This document shows positions 8,992 to 17,802 of a stretch of 64,000 nucleotides of DNA, one piece after another. A model generated the notes under the pieces. The model made no database searches and was not told the DNA's origin. It was given only the letters and a program-made list of their open reading frames with translations. This stretch comes from Pseudonocardia endophytica (GTDB taxonomy: Bacteria > Actinomycetota > Actinomycetes > Mycobacteriales > Pseudonocardiaceae), in assembly GCF_004339565.1 (NCBI RefSeq), contig NZ_SMFZ01000001.1, positions 558,001 through 622,000 of the forward strand. Reading direction: 5' to 3'. The number at the start of each line of letters is the position of its first letter. Within the stretch, counting starts at the first letter, position 1. Made by a program: the position numbers and the translations under genes.

Positions 8992-10146
8992 GTGGACGCG
9001 GCGGACACGGCGGGGGACGGCGGCACGGCCGGACGCGCGGACGAGCCGGTGACCGTGGCCGGGACGCGGGAAGTCGAGGTCTGCCTGCTGGCCGACCCCG
9101 ACCTCCCGGCCACGGTCGCGCACCGACTCGCGGGCCACCTGCCGGACCTGCTGCCCGACCGGCTCGGCGACACCGCGGTGCGATGGCGGATCGACGTCGT
9201 CCAGGACCCGTTCGAGGCACTGGTGCCGGACTACGAACGCATGGTCGACAAGGCCCGCCATCGGGTCAGGGACAACGACTGCCTGGCGATCTGCCTCACC
9301 GACGCGCCGCTGCGGGACGGCAACGGCGTCGTGCTCGCCGAGGTGGGCGCCGACGACGCGCTGGCCGTGGTGTCGCTGCCCGCACTGGGCGCGACTAGGG
9401 TGGTCCGGCGGGCCATGCGCCTGGTCGCGACGCTCGTCGAGCATCTGGCCCCTCCCCTGGTCTGCGACGGGGACCGGACGCCGATGCGGCGGTCCCGGTC
9501 GCTGCACCGGCTGCGTGACGTCGCCGTCCGCGACCCCGCCGAGTACGACACCGACCTGAGCTGCGAGATCATCGCGCCCCGGGCGACCGGCCTCGTCCGG
9601 CTGGTAGCCGGGATGGTGCGGGCCAACCGGCCGTGGCGGCTGGTGTGGGGGCTCTCCGCAGCGATGGGCGGCGCGCTCGCCGGCAGCGCGTTCGGCATCT
9701 TCTACTCGAGCATCTGGCTGCTGGCCGACTCGCTGCCACCGGTCCGGCTGGCGTTCGTCGTCGTGGGCGCCTTCGTCGTGCACGTGACCTGGGTGATCAC
9801 CGGCCACCGGCTGTGGGAGCTCGGGAGCGCGTCCGGGCGCCGGGACCGGCCCAGCACCGTGCTGCGCAACATCGGGACGACGCTCACCGTCACGCTGGGG
9901 ACCCTGGTGTTCTCGACGGCGCTGTTCGTGCTCGCCGTGTGCGCCGCCCTGTCAGTGATCACCCCGGCGTTCCTGCAGGCCACACTCGGCCACCCGGTCG
10001 GCGTCTCCGACTACCTGCGCGTGGCGTTGATGAGCGCGGTCATGGGCACCGTCGCCGGTGCGGTCGGTTCCGGGCTCGAGGACACCGCGGCGGTGCGGGA
10101 GGCCACCTACGGGCACCGCGAGCGCGAGCGCCGCGCGTGGAGCTGA
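8992..10146 (+). CDS. Conserved actinobacterial membrane protein, paralogue B
   Basis: A 384-aa full-length homologue of the protein at 6647. The soluble N-terminal domain contains VCLLADPDLPATV and CLAICLTDAPLRDGN. The membrane half begins after RANRPWRLVWGL and has about four hydrophobic segments, with YSSIWLLADS after the first. The C-terminus is short and basic (YGHRERERRAW). The GTG start sits just after GGAGGTGA. Function is unknown. Two copies 1.2 kb apart, separated only by gene remnants and a small membrane protein, point to an old tandem duplication. Confidence 0.85.
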   Translation: MDAADTAGDGGTAGRADEPVTVAGTREVEVCLLADPDLPATVAHRLAGHLPDLLPDRLGDTAVRWRIDVVQDPFEALVPDYERMVDKARHRVRDNDCLAICLTDAPLRDGNGVVLAEVGADDALAVVSLPALGATRVVRRAMRLVATLVEHLAPPLVCDGDRTPMRRSRSLHRLRDVAVRDPAEYDTDLSCEIIAPRATGLVRLVAGMVRANRPWRLVWGLSAAMGGALAGSAFGIFYSSIWLLADSLPPVRLAFVVVGAFVVHVTWVITGHRLWELGSASGRRDRPSTVLRNIGTTLTVTLGTLVFSTALFVLAVCAALSVITPAFLQATLGHPVGVSDYLRVALMSAVMGTVAGAVGSGLEDTAAVREATYGHRERERRAWS

Positions 10147-10179
10147 GCCCGGTGCCGGGCCCCGCACCGTCGCGGCGGG

Positions 10180-10515
10180 TCAGCGGTCGCCTAGTGCCTT
10201 CTTGAGCTGGTCCTTCGTCATCGACGACCGTCCGGAGATGCCCGCCCGCTTGGCGTCGTCGTAGAGCTGTTGCTTCGTCTCGCCCTGCGGCCCCTCGCGC
10301 TTGCCGGAGCGCTTCCCGCCCCGGTGCTCCGGCGGGACGTCCCGCGTCGACGTCTTGCTCGCCTGCCGGGACTCGCCGGTCTGGGCGCGGTCCTTGTTCA
10401 CCGTGCGCGCGGCGATCTCCTCGGCGCGGGCCTCGCTGCTGCCGCGCTCCTTCGTCGACTCCTTGATGTGCTCGTACTGCCGTTCACGCCTGTCGTTCCA
10501 CGCCTGCTGGGGCAC
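10180..10515 (-). CDS. Plasmid-stabilisation-like protein with Rho-N/SAP-like C-terminus
   Basis: A 111-aa, highly charged, hydrophilic protein. It starts with the recognised pattern PQQAWNDRRERQYEHIKES and EEIAARTVNKDRA, and ends with TKQQLYDDAKRAGISG and MTKDQLKKAL, a helix-loop-helix of the Rho N-terminal/SAP type that binds nucleic acids in other proteins. Homologues are often labelled 'plasmid stabilization protein', without firm evidence. I chose GTG 10515 because AGGAG precedes it; an ATG five codons upstream is possible. It converges with paralogue B, separated by only 33 bases. Confidence 0.75.
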   Translation of the reverse strand: MPQQAWNDRRERQYEHIKESTKERGSSEARAEEIAARTVNKDRAQTGESRQASKTSTRDVPPEHRGGKRSGKREGPQGETKQQLYDDAKRAGISGRSSMTKDQLKKALGDR

Positions 10516-10910
10516 GGGGTCTCCTCTCATCGGGATCTGCGTCGGACGATCGGTCGCTCAGCGCGTGCGCCTGCGGGTCCAGCCACTCGTAGGCCGCGGA
10601 CGTCGCCACCGCGCACACGACGTGGTGCAGCGCGTCGGTGGCCGGCGCGACGGCGCCGTACCGGGGCGTCGGGAAGCCGGCGCCGGTGGCCGGTAGGACC
10701 ACCTGCTCACCACCCCACACCAGGGCGAAGTGGGCGGTGGCCGCAGCCGGTCCGCACAGGCCGGTGGCCGCGACGAGCCGCCGCACGGCGCCCCACGCGG
10801 TGCCGTAGCCCCAGTGCACGAGCGTGCCGTACCGCTGCTCGCCTCGCCGGCGGGTTCGACGCCCAGCACGGTGCCGGCCGCGTCCTCCGGGGTCGAGCTT
10901 CCGCTCATGG
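10484..10910 (-). pseudogene. Frameshifted YagU/DUF1440-like membrane protein
   Basis: The C-terminal two thirds reads YGTLVHWGYGTAWGAV, HFALVWGGEQVVLPATG and TDALHHVVCAVATSAAYEWLD, a conserved pattern of small actinobacterial membrane proteins. The N-terminal part (EDAAGTVLGVEPAGEA) lies in another frame, so a one-base shift near 10830 breaks the gene. Upstream N-terminal membrane sequence is absent. Its 3' end overlaps the start of the 10180-10515 gene. Confidence 0.5.
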
Positions 10911-11064
10911 GCGACGGGTACCCGCAGGCGCGGCGTCGACACGGGGAGACGGTTCCTCCGGGTCGCCGTCAGTGCCCCTCGACGGTCAGGGTCCGCGACC
11001 GGAGCCGGCAGTAATCCCCGGTAGCAGTCCAGGGCGGTGCGTGTCCCCGCGGAACGCTCCGGGC

Positions 11065-11247
11065 GATGCCGGGGAGGTGCTCCTCGTAGCGCTGGCGGCG
11101 GCCCTCGGCCGGGCCGCCGTCGGTGTGACCCCAGTTCAGGAACGCCTCCACCGCCTCCCGGTGGCTGCGCCGGACGTGCTCGGCGAGCTCCTGGGTGGCC
11201 ATCCAGGCCACGAACGGCGCGAGCAGATCGCCTGTGTGCGCCGCCGG
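11065..11247 (-). pseudogene. Possible integrase N-terminal (SAM-like) fragment
   Basis: The minus strand reads DLLAPFVAWMATQELAEH, RREAV-type helices, EAFLNWGHTDGGP and RRQRYEEHL, resembling the core-binding domain of tyrosine recombinases. No catalytic domain follows in any frame; it runs into unrelated sequence. It lies directly downstream of the dehydrogenase remnant. Assignment is tentative. Confidence 0.3.
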
Positions 11248-11260
11248 GCGCGGACGGTCG

Positions 11261-11524
11261 TGACTCCGCGCAGGAGAACCCGAACGCCCTGGTGGGTCCG
11301 TCGACGGTCGCGTACGGAGTCGGCGTCGTCGCCGAGATCGACAACACGACCAGGATCCGGCCGTGGCCCGGGACAAGCATGGCGCGGGTTACCCGCTTGG
11401 CTGTGTGCGCGAGCCCGGTGCAGTTGATCGCGATCATGTGCAGCTCGTTGGCAAGGTCGGTGTGCGCGAACGCAGCACCGCCGACGCCGACGTCGAGGCA
11501 GGCGACCGCGACCGGTCGACCGAG
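11261..11524 (-). pseudogene. Short-chain dehydrogenase remnant
   Basis: About 88 residues from the middle of an SDR enzyme: GVGGAAFAHTDLANELHM, INCTGLAHTAKRV, HGRILVVLSISATTPTP and YATVDGPTRAFGFS. The N-terminal Rossmann glycine motif is absent. The catalytic tyrosine position of the usual YxxxK reads Asp (TVDGPTRAF), so even the remaining part would be inactive. The C-terminal third is missing. Confidence 0.6.
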
Positions 11525-11627
11525 ATCGGTAACGAAACGTCCAGAACGCCTCCACACCCTCGAAGGTGGAGGGGCGCGCATAGCATGTCTCAAGACATCC
11601 GCATAGCCGTGGTGGCCACTGTGGATG

Positions 11628-12068
11628 ATGTCGAAGGCCCGGCTGGTGATCACCGCCGTTGTGCTCGAGGGGCGCTCGCAGAGCGAGGTCGCCCGCGCCT
11701 ACGGCGTCTCGCAGCCGTGGATCAGCCGGCTGGTCGCCCGCTACCGCGCCGAGGGCGACGCCGCCGAGTTCGCGCCGCGTTCGCGCCGCGCTCGAAACGC
11801 CCACACCATTCACCGGCCGCCGCGGGTGAGCGAGTCGTCGAGCGCGTGCTGGAGCTCCGTAAGACCCTGGCCGAGCAGGGCCTGGATGCCGGCGCGCAGA
11901 CGATCTGCTGGCACCTCCACCAGCACGACCAGATCGTGGTGTCGGCGGCGACGGTGTGGCGGATCCTGCGCCGCCACACCCAGATCACCCCGCAACCACG
12001 AAAACGCCCGCGGTCGTCGTATCTGCGGTTCGAGGCCGCGATGCCGAACCAGATGTGGCAGACCTCGT
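11628..12068 (+). pseudogene. IS481-family transposase remnant, frameshifted and truncated
   Basis: The first frame gives SKARLVITAVVLEGRSQSEV and YGVSQPWISRLVARYRAEG, the N-terminal helix-turn-helix of IS481-type transposases. Near 11775 homology moves to another frame: VLELRKTLAEQGLDAG, ICWHLHQHD, RILRRHTQITPQPRKRP and FEAAMPNQMWQ. It ends exactly where the DDE catalytic domain would start (usually 'NQxWQxD'). No inverted repeats were found. Sequence then switches to an integrase fragment. Confidence 0.7.
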
Positions 12069-12069
12069 G

Positions 12070-12375
12070 ATGGCTTCCAAGACCATGCGCCACTCGACGC
12101 TCTCCACCACCACGGAGGTCTACGGCCACCTGCTGCGTCATGTCGCCCACCAAGCCGTGGACGCCATCGACGCCGCACCCACGCTCGCTGAACGCGACCT
12201 CGAAGGAACGGACGCCACCGGCGACCACGCTGCGATCACCACCACCCCAGCTGACCGGGATCTCGCGGCAGCTACTTCCGCACAGCGTCGGCGACTTACG
12301 ACCACACTGCGACCACATGTGGCCAGGAGGCCACGTGGGAGCCTGTCGCCGCTCGGAGGCAGGACCGGGCGGTAG
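12070..12375 (+). pseudogene. Tyrosine integrase C-terminal fragment next to tRNA-Pro
   Basis: The frame starts abruptly after the IS481 remnant and reads KTMRHSTLSTTTEVYGHLL, then HVAHQAVDAIDAA. This matches the end of phage-type integrases, including the nucleophilic tyrosine in EVYGHL. The Arg and His catalytic motifs upstream are lost. The fragment points toward the 3' end of tRNA-Pro, the usual arrangement of int and att in actinomycete integrative elements, so it is probably the relic of an element that used this tRNA. Confidence 0.6.
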
Positions 12376-12416
12376 ATCAACAGCGCGCGCGTTTGTGCAG
12401 ACCAGAGACACAGAAC

Positions 12417-12445
12417 GGGCGGTGTCTCCGTCTGAGACACCGCCC
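12417..12445 (-). terminator. Perfect hairpin downstream of tRNA-Pro
   Basis: GGGCGGTGTCTC and GAGACACCGCCC form a 12-bp perfect stem around a CGTCT loop. It lies 12 bases past the 3' end of the minus-strand tRNA and is its likely terminator, although the following T-run is poor. Confidence 0.7.
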
Positions 12446-12456
12446 GATGCGCCGTG

Positions 12457-12530
<74 letters not shown>

Positions 12531-12858
12531 ATGCCCCTCGCGGGGCATGACCACAGTACCGCACCCCGCGTCCGACCCGATCGCGGGTTCACCACCGTCC
12601 CGGCCGGGAGAAGCGCTGGGCAGACCGGGCCACCGATCGCCCTGACGTGCCACTCGACCAGGTAACGAGGATCGAGCGGCACGTTGTGGCGCTCGCGACC
12701 GCCGTACCGTGCCACTCGGTCGCGCCGAGATGGTCGGGTGGCACGTTGTGGTCGCGGGGCCACCGCCGGAACGCCGCGACCGACTCCGGAACGCCGGGGC
12801 GGCTGCCCGAACGTCGTCGCCCCCGCCCGGACGTCGCGAACGCCGCCGGAGGTGGCAG
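12531..12858. other. Intergenic region upstream of tRNA-Pro
   Basis: A 328-bp spacer between the tRNA 5' end and the response-regulator 3' end. It must contain the tRNA promoter. It also holds two copies of a 43-bp structured repeat (see the repeat at 12647-12751). The remaining ~100 bp is GC-rich with no feature I recognise. Confidence 0.5.
12647..12751 (+). repeat. Two copies of structured intergenic repeat family 1
   Basis: Copies at 12647-12689 and 12709-12751, both 43 bp. Each starts GTGCCACTCG and ends GGCACGTTGTGG; the middle differs but keeps complementarity (CTCGA with TCGAG in the first). Two further 42-bp copies lie at 61904-62006, where the arms are GTTCC and GGAAC instead. Paired changes support a hairpin, as in REP-like elements. 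Confidence 0.7.
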
Positions 12859-13533
12859 TCACCCGGCCCGTCGGTACAGAGCCACGGCCTCGAGTTGCGA
12901 GCTGACCTCCAGCTTGCCGAGTACGGCGCGGACCTGCGTCCGGACCGTCGGCAACGAGACCACGAAGTGCTCCGCGATCGCCTGTGCGCGCTTGCCCGCG
13001 GCGAGGAGGCCCAGGACCTCGCGCTCGCGCGGGGTCAGGCGGTCCAGCTTCTCCTGGACCTCACGGCGTTCCTTCTCGTGGTTCAGGTACAGGTCGATCA
13101 GCTGCTGGCGGCGGGCCGCCGGGAGCACCGAACGGCCGGCCACGGTCTCGCGGATCGCGCCCAGCAGGACCGGGAACGGCGCGTTCTTCGAGACCCAGAC
13201 GAAGCCGCCCGCGGCCAGGGACTCGCCGATCCGGGTCGGGTTGGAGCTGCCGGACAGGACCAGGATCCGCCAGCCGTCGTTGCGCAGCCGAGGGATCAGG
13301 TCGACGCCGTCGATCCGCTGTCCCTGCCGGTCGCGCCCGAGGTCCAGGTCGAGGATCAGCAGGCCCGGCTCGAACCGGCCGAGCGTGTCGACGACGTCCT
13401 GGAACGCAGGAGCCGGCGTGTAGTGGGCGTCCTCGCCCTCGCCGCGCAGGCTGGAGGCCAGTGACCAACCGACGAGCTCGTGGTCGTCGACGATCACGAT
13501 CGTCTTGGTCGTCAGGGGGTTGTTCTCGTCCAT
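12859..13533 (-). CDS. NarL/LuxR-type response regulator (orphan)
   Basis: A 224-aa response regulator from the ATG at 13533. The receiver domain has IVIVDDHELVG (acidic pocket), LLILDLDLGRD (phospho-acceptor Asp) and VSKNAP (conserved Lys). The C-terminal output domain carries LTPREREVLGLLAAGK and a helix-turn-helix ending in VRAVLGKLEVSSQLEA. It is expected to bind DNA when phosphorylated. No histidine kinase gene is in the window, so its partner is elsewhere. The frame extends 19 codons further upstream, with a GTG preceded too closely by GAGGAG, so I prefer the ATG. Confidence 0.85.
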   Translation of the reverse strand: MDENNPLTTKTIVIVDDHELVGWSLASSLRGEGEDAHYTPAPAFQDVVDTLGRFEPGLLILDLDLGRDRQGQRIDGVDLIPRLRNDGWRILVLSGSSNPTRIGESLAAGGFVWVSKNAPFPVLLGAIRETVAGRSVLPAARRQQLIDLYLNHEKERREVQEKLDRLTPREREVLGLLAAGKRAQAIAEHFVVSLPTVRTQVRAVLGKLEVSSQLEAVALYRRAG

Positions 13534-13589
13534 CGCGCTGTCCGCCACTCCTCTAGAGCCGGTAGCGATGTGCGTGATCATTGATGGCA

Positions 13590-13639
13590 TGACGCCCGCC
13601 CGTCGAAGATTCGAGGTGTTTCGTTCCGGGCGGGCGTCA
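13590..13639 (-). terminator. Terminator overlapping the DUF5995 stop codon
   Basis: TGACGCCCGCCCG (13590-13602) and CGGGCGGGCGTCA (13627-13639) are perfect 13-base inverted arms around a 24-base loop. The right arm includes the stop codon of the gene at 13637. It separates this gene from the response regulator downstream. Confidence 0.65.
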
Positions 13640-14407
13640 GAGCGCCCCGATGGACAGGACCCCCCGGCCCATCATCGCGGCACGCCAGTCGATGGCCTCA
13701 CACTCACGGTCGTACTCCGCCGGACGGCTGCGCAGGCCCCACAGGTGCTCGGCACAACGCCATGCGGCGTCCCGCGCGACCACCACCGTGAGGCTCGGCG
13801 CCCCGTCCAGCAGCCTCTCCAGGTACGTTCCGCCGATCTCACGTCCGAGCCGGGCCCCGAGGTGCTCCGCCAGGCGGCACAGGTGCGAGGTGAACACGGC
13901 GCCGAGCTCCTGGAAGTCGTGGTGCTCCGTGCTGCCGAGTCCCCGGCGGCCGAGCACCGTGCAGGTCCGGACGACCGCCGGTGCCAGGTCGAGGTTCACG
14001 TGCGCGTTGACGCCGCACACCGCGAACTCCAGCGGACCGACGGCCGCGTCCCTGCGCCCGTCGAACAGCACCGCCCACGCCCGTGGCGGCCGGCCGCCGG
14101 TCACGAAGGTGCGCAGCGCCGCGAAGTAGCGCCGCGCGAGCTCCACCGCGAGCCGGGAGACGAACTCCGGGTCCCGGAACCGGTCCGGGTCCTGGACCTG
14201 CTCGTGCACGTCGGTGGCGATCCGCTCGTAGAGCACGGTGAAGCACGCGACGCTGTCCTCGGTCCCGCGGGGACCGCTCTCCAGCACCGGCTGGAGCCTG
14301 CGCAGGAGATCGACGACGCCGGGCACGTCGTCCGGAGTGATCGCCAGCAGCTGCGCAAGGGAGCGCGCCCGCTGCGACACCGGAGCCTTGTCGGTCATCA
14401 CCGTCAT
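13637..14407 (-). CDS. DUF5995 family protein
   Basis: A 256-aa protein. Features typical of DUF5995 are visible: CFTVLYERIATDV, FVSRLAVELARRYF, RPPRAWAVLFDGR, and FAVCGVNAHVNLDLAPAVV with the conserved NAHVN motif, then EHHDFQELGAVF. The family is widespread in actinobacteria and bacteroidetes; its biochemical role is not known, and conserved His/Asn residues suggest a metal- or ligand-binding helical fold. It sits between the large LuxR regulator and the response regulator on the same strand, and may be a target of one of them. Confidence 0.8.
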   Translation of the reverse strand: MTVMTDKAPVSQRARSLAQLLAITPDDVPGVVDLLRRLQPVLESGPRGTEDSVACFTVLYERIATDVHEQVQDPDRFRDPEFVSRLAVELARRYFAALRTFVTGGRPPRAWAVLFDGRRDAAVGPLEFAVCGVNAHVNLDLAPAVVRTCTVLGRRGLGSTEHHDFQELGAVFTSHLCRLAEHLGARLGREIGGTYLERLLDGAPSLTVVVARDAAWRCAEHLWGLRSRPAEYDRECEAIDWRAAMMGRGVLSIGAL

Positions 14408-14508
14408 GGCCGCCTCCCGTGAGTCCGTAACGTGACGGGAGCAACTCTGACGGGTGAGACCTACCTACGGCGTCCGGACAACGCCCTATACGTGCCGGGC
14501 CGAGCACC

Positions 14509-17472
14509 CTATTCCGGCGTCGTCTGCTCCACGTCCGGCCGGAAGCGGTGCAGTACGCCGCTGGCCTGCACGCGGCTCCGGACACCGAGCTTGCCGAAGA
14601 TCCGGCTCAGGTGGACCCCGACCGTCTTCTCGCTGATGAACAGCCGTCCGGCGATCTCACGGTTCGTGAGGCCCTCGGCCATCACGACCAGGACCTCCAG
14701 CTCACGGCGGGTGAGCTCGCCCAGAGGGCCGGAGGCGGCCGGCGCCGTGTCCGAAGAGGACGGAGTGGACGACGCCGGGGACTCGTCGAGCTCCAGCGTC
14801 ACCCGGGCACGGGCGGCCAGGTCCCGGATCTGGACGAGCAGCGGCTCGGCCCGCATCGCGGATGCGATCCGGAAGGCGCGCACCAGGTCCGCGGTCCCGT
14901 CGGTGGAGCGCTGGTGGATCCCGAGGCGCACCTCGGCCGACCGCAGGCGCGAGTAGGCCTCCGGGTACGGCTGGCGCAGCCCGGCCAGCCGGGCGGCGAC
15001 GTCGGCCCAGGTGTCCGGCGCCGCGGTCCCGGCGGCGCGGTCGTCCTCGGCGGCGCACATCGCCACGAAGCTCGCCAGCACGACGCGCACGGCAGGCACC
15101 GAGCGTTCGGCCCGTCGTTCCAGCTCCCGGACGTGCTGACGCAGCCGCCGCACCTCGCTGTCCGCCACCGGTTCCCCGGCCAGGAGCGCCTCGGCGTGCG
15201 CCCGCGCGCCGTGCCAGAGCAGTGGCGCGACGGCCCAGAAGTCGTCGATCCCGGACTCGACGACGTCGAGCCCCCGCCGCACGTGCTCGAACGCCAGCGC
15301 GGGCCGGTCCCGCCACATCTCCAGACCGGCGCGCAGGATCAGCAGCGGCAACGTGTGCCGCGGGCCCGCCGTCGCGGGTGCGACGAGCTCGGCGGCGGTC
15401 AGGTCCGCCTCCGAGGACGTGAAGTCGCCGCGCGCCATGGTCAACCGTGCGCGGGAGAGCCGCACGTCGATCGCCTGCGCCCCGGTCGGTGCCGCTGCCC
15501 AGGCCCTGGCGACCTCGTCGTCGGCCTCGTCCCAGCGGCCGAGCCGGAACAACCCGTTCGCGGCGATCGCCAGCAGCGCCACCCCGGACGTCCGGGACAG
15601 GCCCACCTCGCCCATCCGCGCAGCGCCCGCGCGGGCCGCCGCGACGCCGTCGTCGAGCGCGTTGAGCGGGCCGCACAACAGATCCGCCCGACGGGACAGG
15701 CAGAGGCCGAGCGCCACCGGGTCGTCCGCACGCTCGGCGACGGCGATCGCCTCGTCCAGCGCGGCGAGACCGGCCTCGGCGTCCTCCAGGTAGGCGGCGC
15801 CGGAGCCGAGGATGGCGAGGACCCTGGCCAGCACGGCGGGCTCGCCGATCCTGCGGGCCGGCTCGAGCGCCTGCCGGGCGACGTCCCGCGCCGCCGAGTA
15901 GTCGCCGAGCTGCAGCAACGCGGCCGCGTGCCCGGCCAGCACGTCGACCCGCTCGGCCTCGGAGACGTCCGCGTCGTCGACGGGGTAGTCCGGGTCGGGA
16001 AGCACCGTGACGGCCCTGCGGTAGGCCTCCTCGGCCTCCGCCGCCTGGCCGGACGACATCAGGTACCGCCCGAGGTGGGCGCGCAGCACCGCCTCCCGCC
16101 CGCCGGTCGGCGCGTCCGGGTCGGACAGCCGGGCCGCCAGCAGCGCGACGGCCTCGGCCGGGTCGCCGGCGAGCTCCGCGGACTCGGCGGCCCGCTCCAG
16201 GTACTGCCCCCGTGACCGGGGCGAGTCCGGCGAGGAGACCTGCAGCGACGCCGCCCGCAGCCAGTGCCGGTAGGCCTCGGCGTAGCCGCGGACGCGCTCG
16301 GCCTCCTCGGCCGCGGCGATCGTCGCGGCCAGCGCATTCTCCGGTTCGGCCGCGAGCTGCCAGTGGTGCGCCAGCTGTGCCGCGACGCCCGGGCGCGTCG
16401 GCCAGGCGGCCAGCGCCCGCGCGAAGCGACCGTGCAGCTCGACCCGCTCCCCCGGCATCAGGTCGGCGGCCACCACCTCCACCATCAGCCCGTGCCGCAG
16501 GCGGTAGCCCTCGCCGTCGGCGCCGACGACCACGAGCCCCGCCTCCGCCGCCTCCCGCACGGCCGCGGACAGCTCGTCGCCGAGGCGGGCGAGCACCTCG
16601 GTCAGCAACGCGTGGGACGTCTCCCCGATCCCGGCCGCGAGCGCCCGCACGACCCACTGCGCCGGCGTCGTGAGACCGGAGACACCGGCGCGCACGAGAT
16701 CCCGCACCGTGGCGGGCAGCCCCCGCGGATCACCGCCGAGCACCGCCCGCACGGTCTCCTCCGCGAGGAACACGTTGCCCAGCGAGTGCCGCCACACCAG
16801 CGGTTCGAGGTCGGGACGGTCCGGTACCCATCCGCCGAGCAGCTCGGCGAGGTCGTCCCGCGCCAGCGGGCGGACCTGCCGGAACGACACCCGGTTGTGC
16901 CGTCGCAGCTCCCCGACCATCGGGGCGAGCCGTCCGGGCACCCCGCCGGTCGCCTCGTCGCGGTAGGTGCCGACGAGCAGCACCGGCTCGTCGGTCAGGC
17001 TCGCGACGAGATAGACGATCAGGTCGCGGGTGGAGCGATCGGCCCAGTGCAGGTCGTCGAGCACGAGGACGACCGGCGCGAAGCGGGTGATCTCGACGAG
17101 GATGTGCCGCAACGCCTCCAGCATCTCCACGCGGGTCCGGACGTCCGGCCCGTCGATCCGCTCGAGCGCCGACGACAGGTGGTCGGCGACGGCGCCGTCG
17201 TGCGTGCGGACGTGCGCGCGCAGGGCGGAGACCACCGGCCAGAACGACGGGCCGTCGTCGAGATCCAGCGCCCGCCCGGTCAGCGCGACCGCGCCCGCAT
17301 CACCCGCCTCGACACAGAACTCCCCGACGAGCCGGGACTTCCCGACCCCGGCCTCCCCGCCGAGCAGCACCGCCGTCGCGCCCGACGTGCGCGCCTGCTC
17401 CATGGCGGTGCGCAGGTGGTCCAGCTCGGCCGTCCGTCCACGGAACGGAGCCAGAGCCGGGAGGTCGCTCAC
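14509..17472 (-). CDS. Large ATP-binding LuxR-family regulator (LAL type)
   Basis: A 987-aa regulator. Near the N-terminus is an AAA-type ATPase with Walker A GGEAGVGKSRLVG and Walker B-like VLVLDDLHWADRS (residues ~38-150). A long middle region (about 350-880) is Ala/Leu-rich helical repeats of the TPR type, probably for ligand or protein sensing. The C-terminal LuxR helix-turn-helix has LTRRELEVLVVMAEGLTN and KTVGVHLSRIFGKLGV. LAL proteins of this size often activate nearby or secondary-metabolite genes. The start is GTG. The gene ends ~100 bp before the DUF5995 gene, which may be its target. Confidence 0.9.
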   Translation of the reverse strand: MSDLPALAPFRGRTAELDHLRTAMEQARTSGATAVLLGGEAGVGKSRLVGEFCVEAGDAGAVALTGRALDLDDGPSFWPVVSALRAHVRTHDGAVADHLSSALERIDGPDVRTRVEMLEALRHILVEITRFAPVVLVLDDLHWADRSTRDLIVYLVASLTDEPVLLVGTYRDEATGGVPGRLAPMVGELRRHNRVSFRQVRPLARDDLAELLGGWVPDRPDLEPLVWRHSLGNVFLAEETVRAVLGGDPRGLPATVRDLVRAGVSGLTTPAQWVVRALAAGIGETSHALLTEVLARLGDELSAAVREAAEAGLVVVGADGEGYRLRHGLMVEVVAADLMPGERVELHGRFARALAAWPTRPGVAAQLAHHWQLAAEPENALAATIAAAEEAERVRGYAEAYRHWLRAASLQVSSPDSPRSRGQYLERAAESAELAGDPAEAVALLAARLSDPDAPTGGREAVLRAHLGRYLMSSGQAAEAEEAYRRAVTVLPDPDYPVDDADVSEAERVDVLAGHAAALLQLGDYSAARDVARQALEPARRIGEPAVLARVLAILGSGAAYLEDAEAGLAALDEAIAVAERADDPVALGLCLSRRADLLCGPLNALDDGVAAARAGAARMGEVGLSRTSGVALLAIAANGLFRLGRWDEADDEVARAWAAAPTGAQAIDVRLSRARLTMARGDFTSSEADLTAAELVAPATAGPRHTLPLLILRAGLEMWRDRPALAFEHVRRGLDVVESGIDDFWAVAPLLWHGARAHAEALLAGEPVADSEVRRLRQHVRELERRAERSVPAVRVVLASFVAMCAAEDDRAAGTAAPDTWADVAARLAGLRQPYPEAYSRLRSAEVRLGIHQRSTDGTADLVRAFRIASAMRAEPLLVQIRDLAARARVTLELDESPASSTPSSSDTAPAASGPLGELTRRELEVLVVMAEGLTNREIAGRLFISEKTVGVHLSRIFGKLGVRSRVQASGVLHRFRPDVEQTTPE

Positions 17473-17481
17473 GCGGCAAGG

Positions 17482-17739
17482 CTAGTCGCGTGGCCGACAC
17501 CCATCCAGAGGCTTCCGATCACGTCGGGCGATCCTGGCGCGCACCGCGAGAATGCTCATCCAGGCGTTCACACGAGCGGCGGGCTCGCTGCCCGTCCGGT
17601 CCCACGGATGGTGCAGATCGGCGTACCAGGACGCCTCCGTACGGGCGTCCTCCAGCAGCGGTTCGCCACCACAGCACACGAGCTCAACCTCGAACGCCGC
17701 GCGCAGGCGCCGCATCCAGAGCAGGTCGAGTGGTCCCAT
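17482..17739 (-). CDS. Hypothetical 85-aa protein
   Basis: An 85-aa open frame ten bases upstream of the LAL regulator start. It contains a Cys-Cys pair (VELVCCGGEPLL), several Trp and a basic C-terminus. I do not recognise it. Codon third positions are less GC-biased than in the neighbours, so it may be non-coding or acquired. Its position suggests co-transcription with the regulator. Confidence 0.4.
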   Translation of the reverse strand: MGPLDLLWMRRLRAAFEVELVCCGGEPLLEDARTEASWYADLHHPWDRTGSEPAARVNAWMSILAVRARIARRDRKPLDGCRPRD

Positions 17740-17802
17740 GACGGCGCACTCGTCACGACCACGGGTTTGGTTACCGCCGTGTCCGGATCGTGGCCTCCGG
17801 CG

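Noticed and set aside
10147..10160. GCCCGG-TG-CCGGGC as terminator between paralogue B and the 10180 gene
   Set aside because: The stem is six bases with a two-base loop and no T-run; too weak to list.
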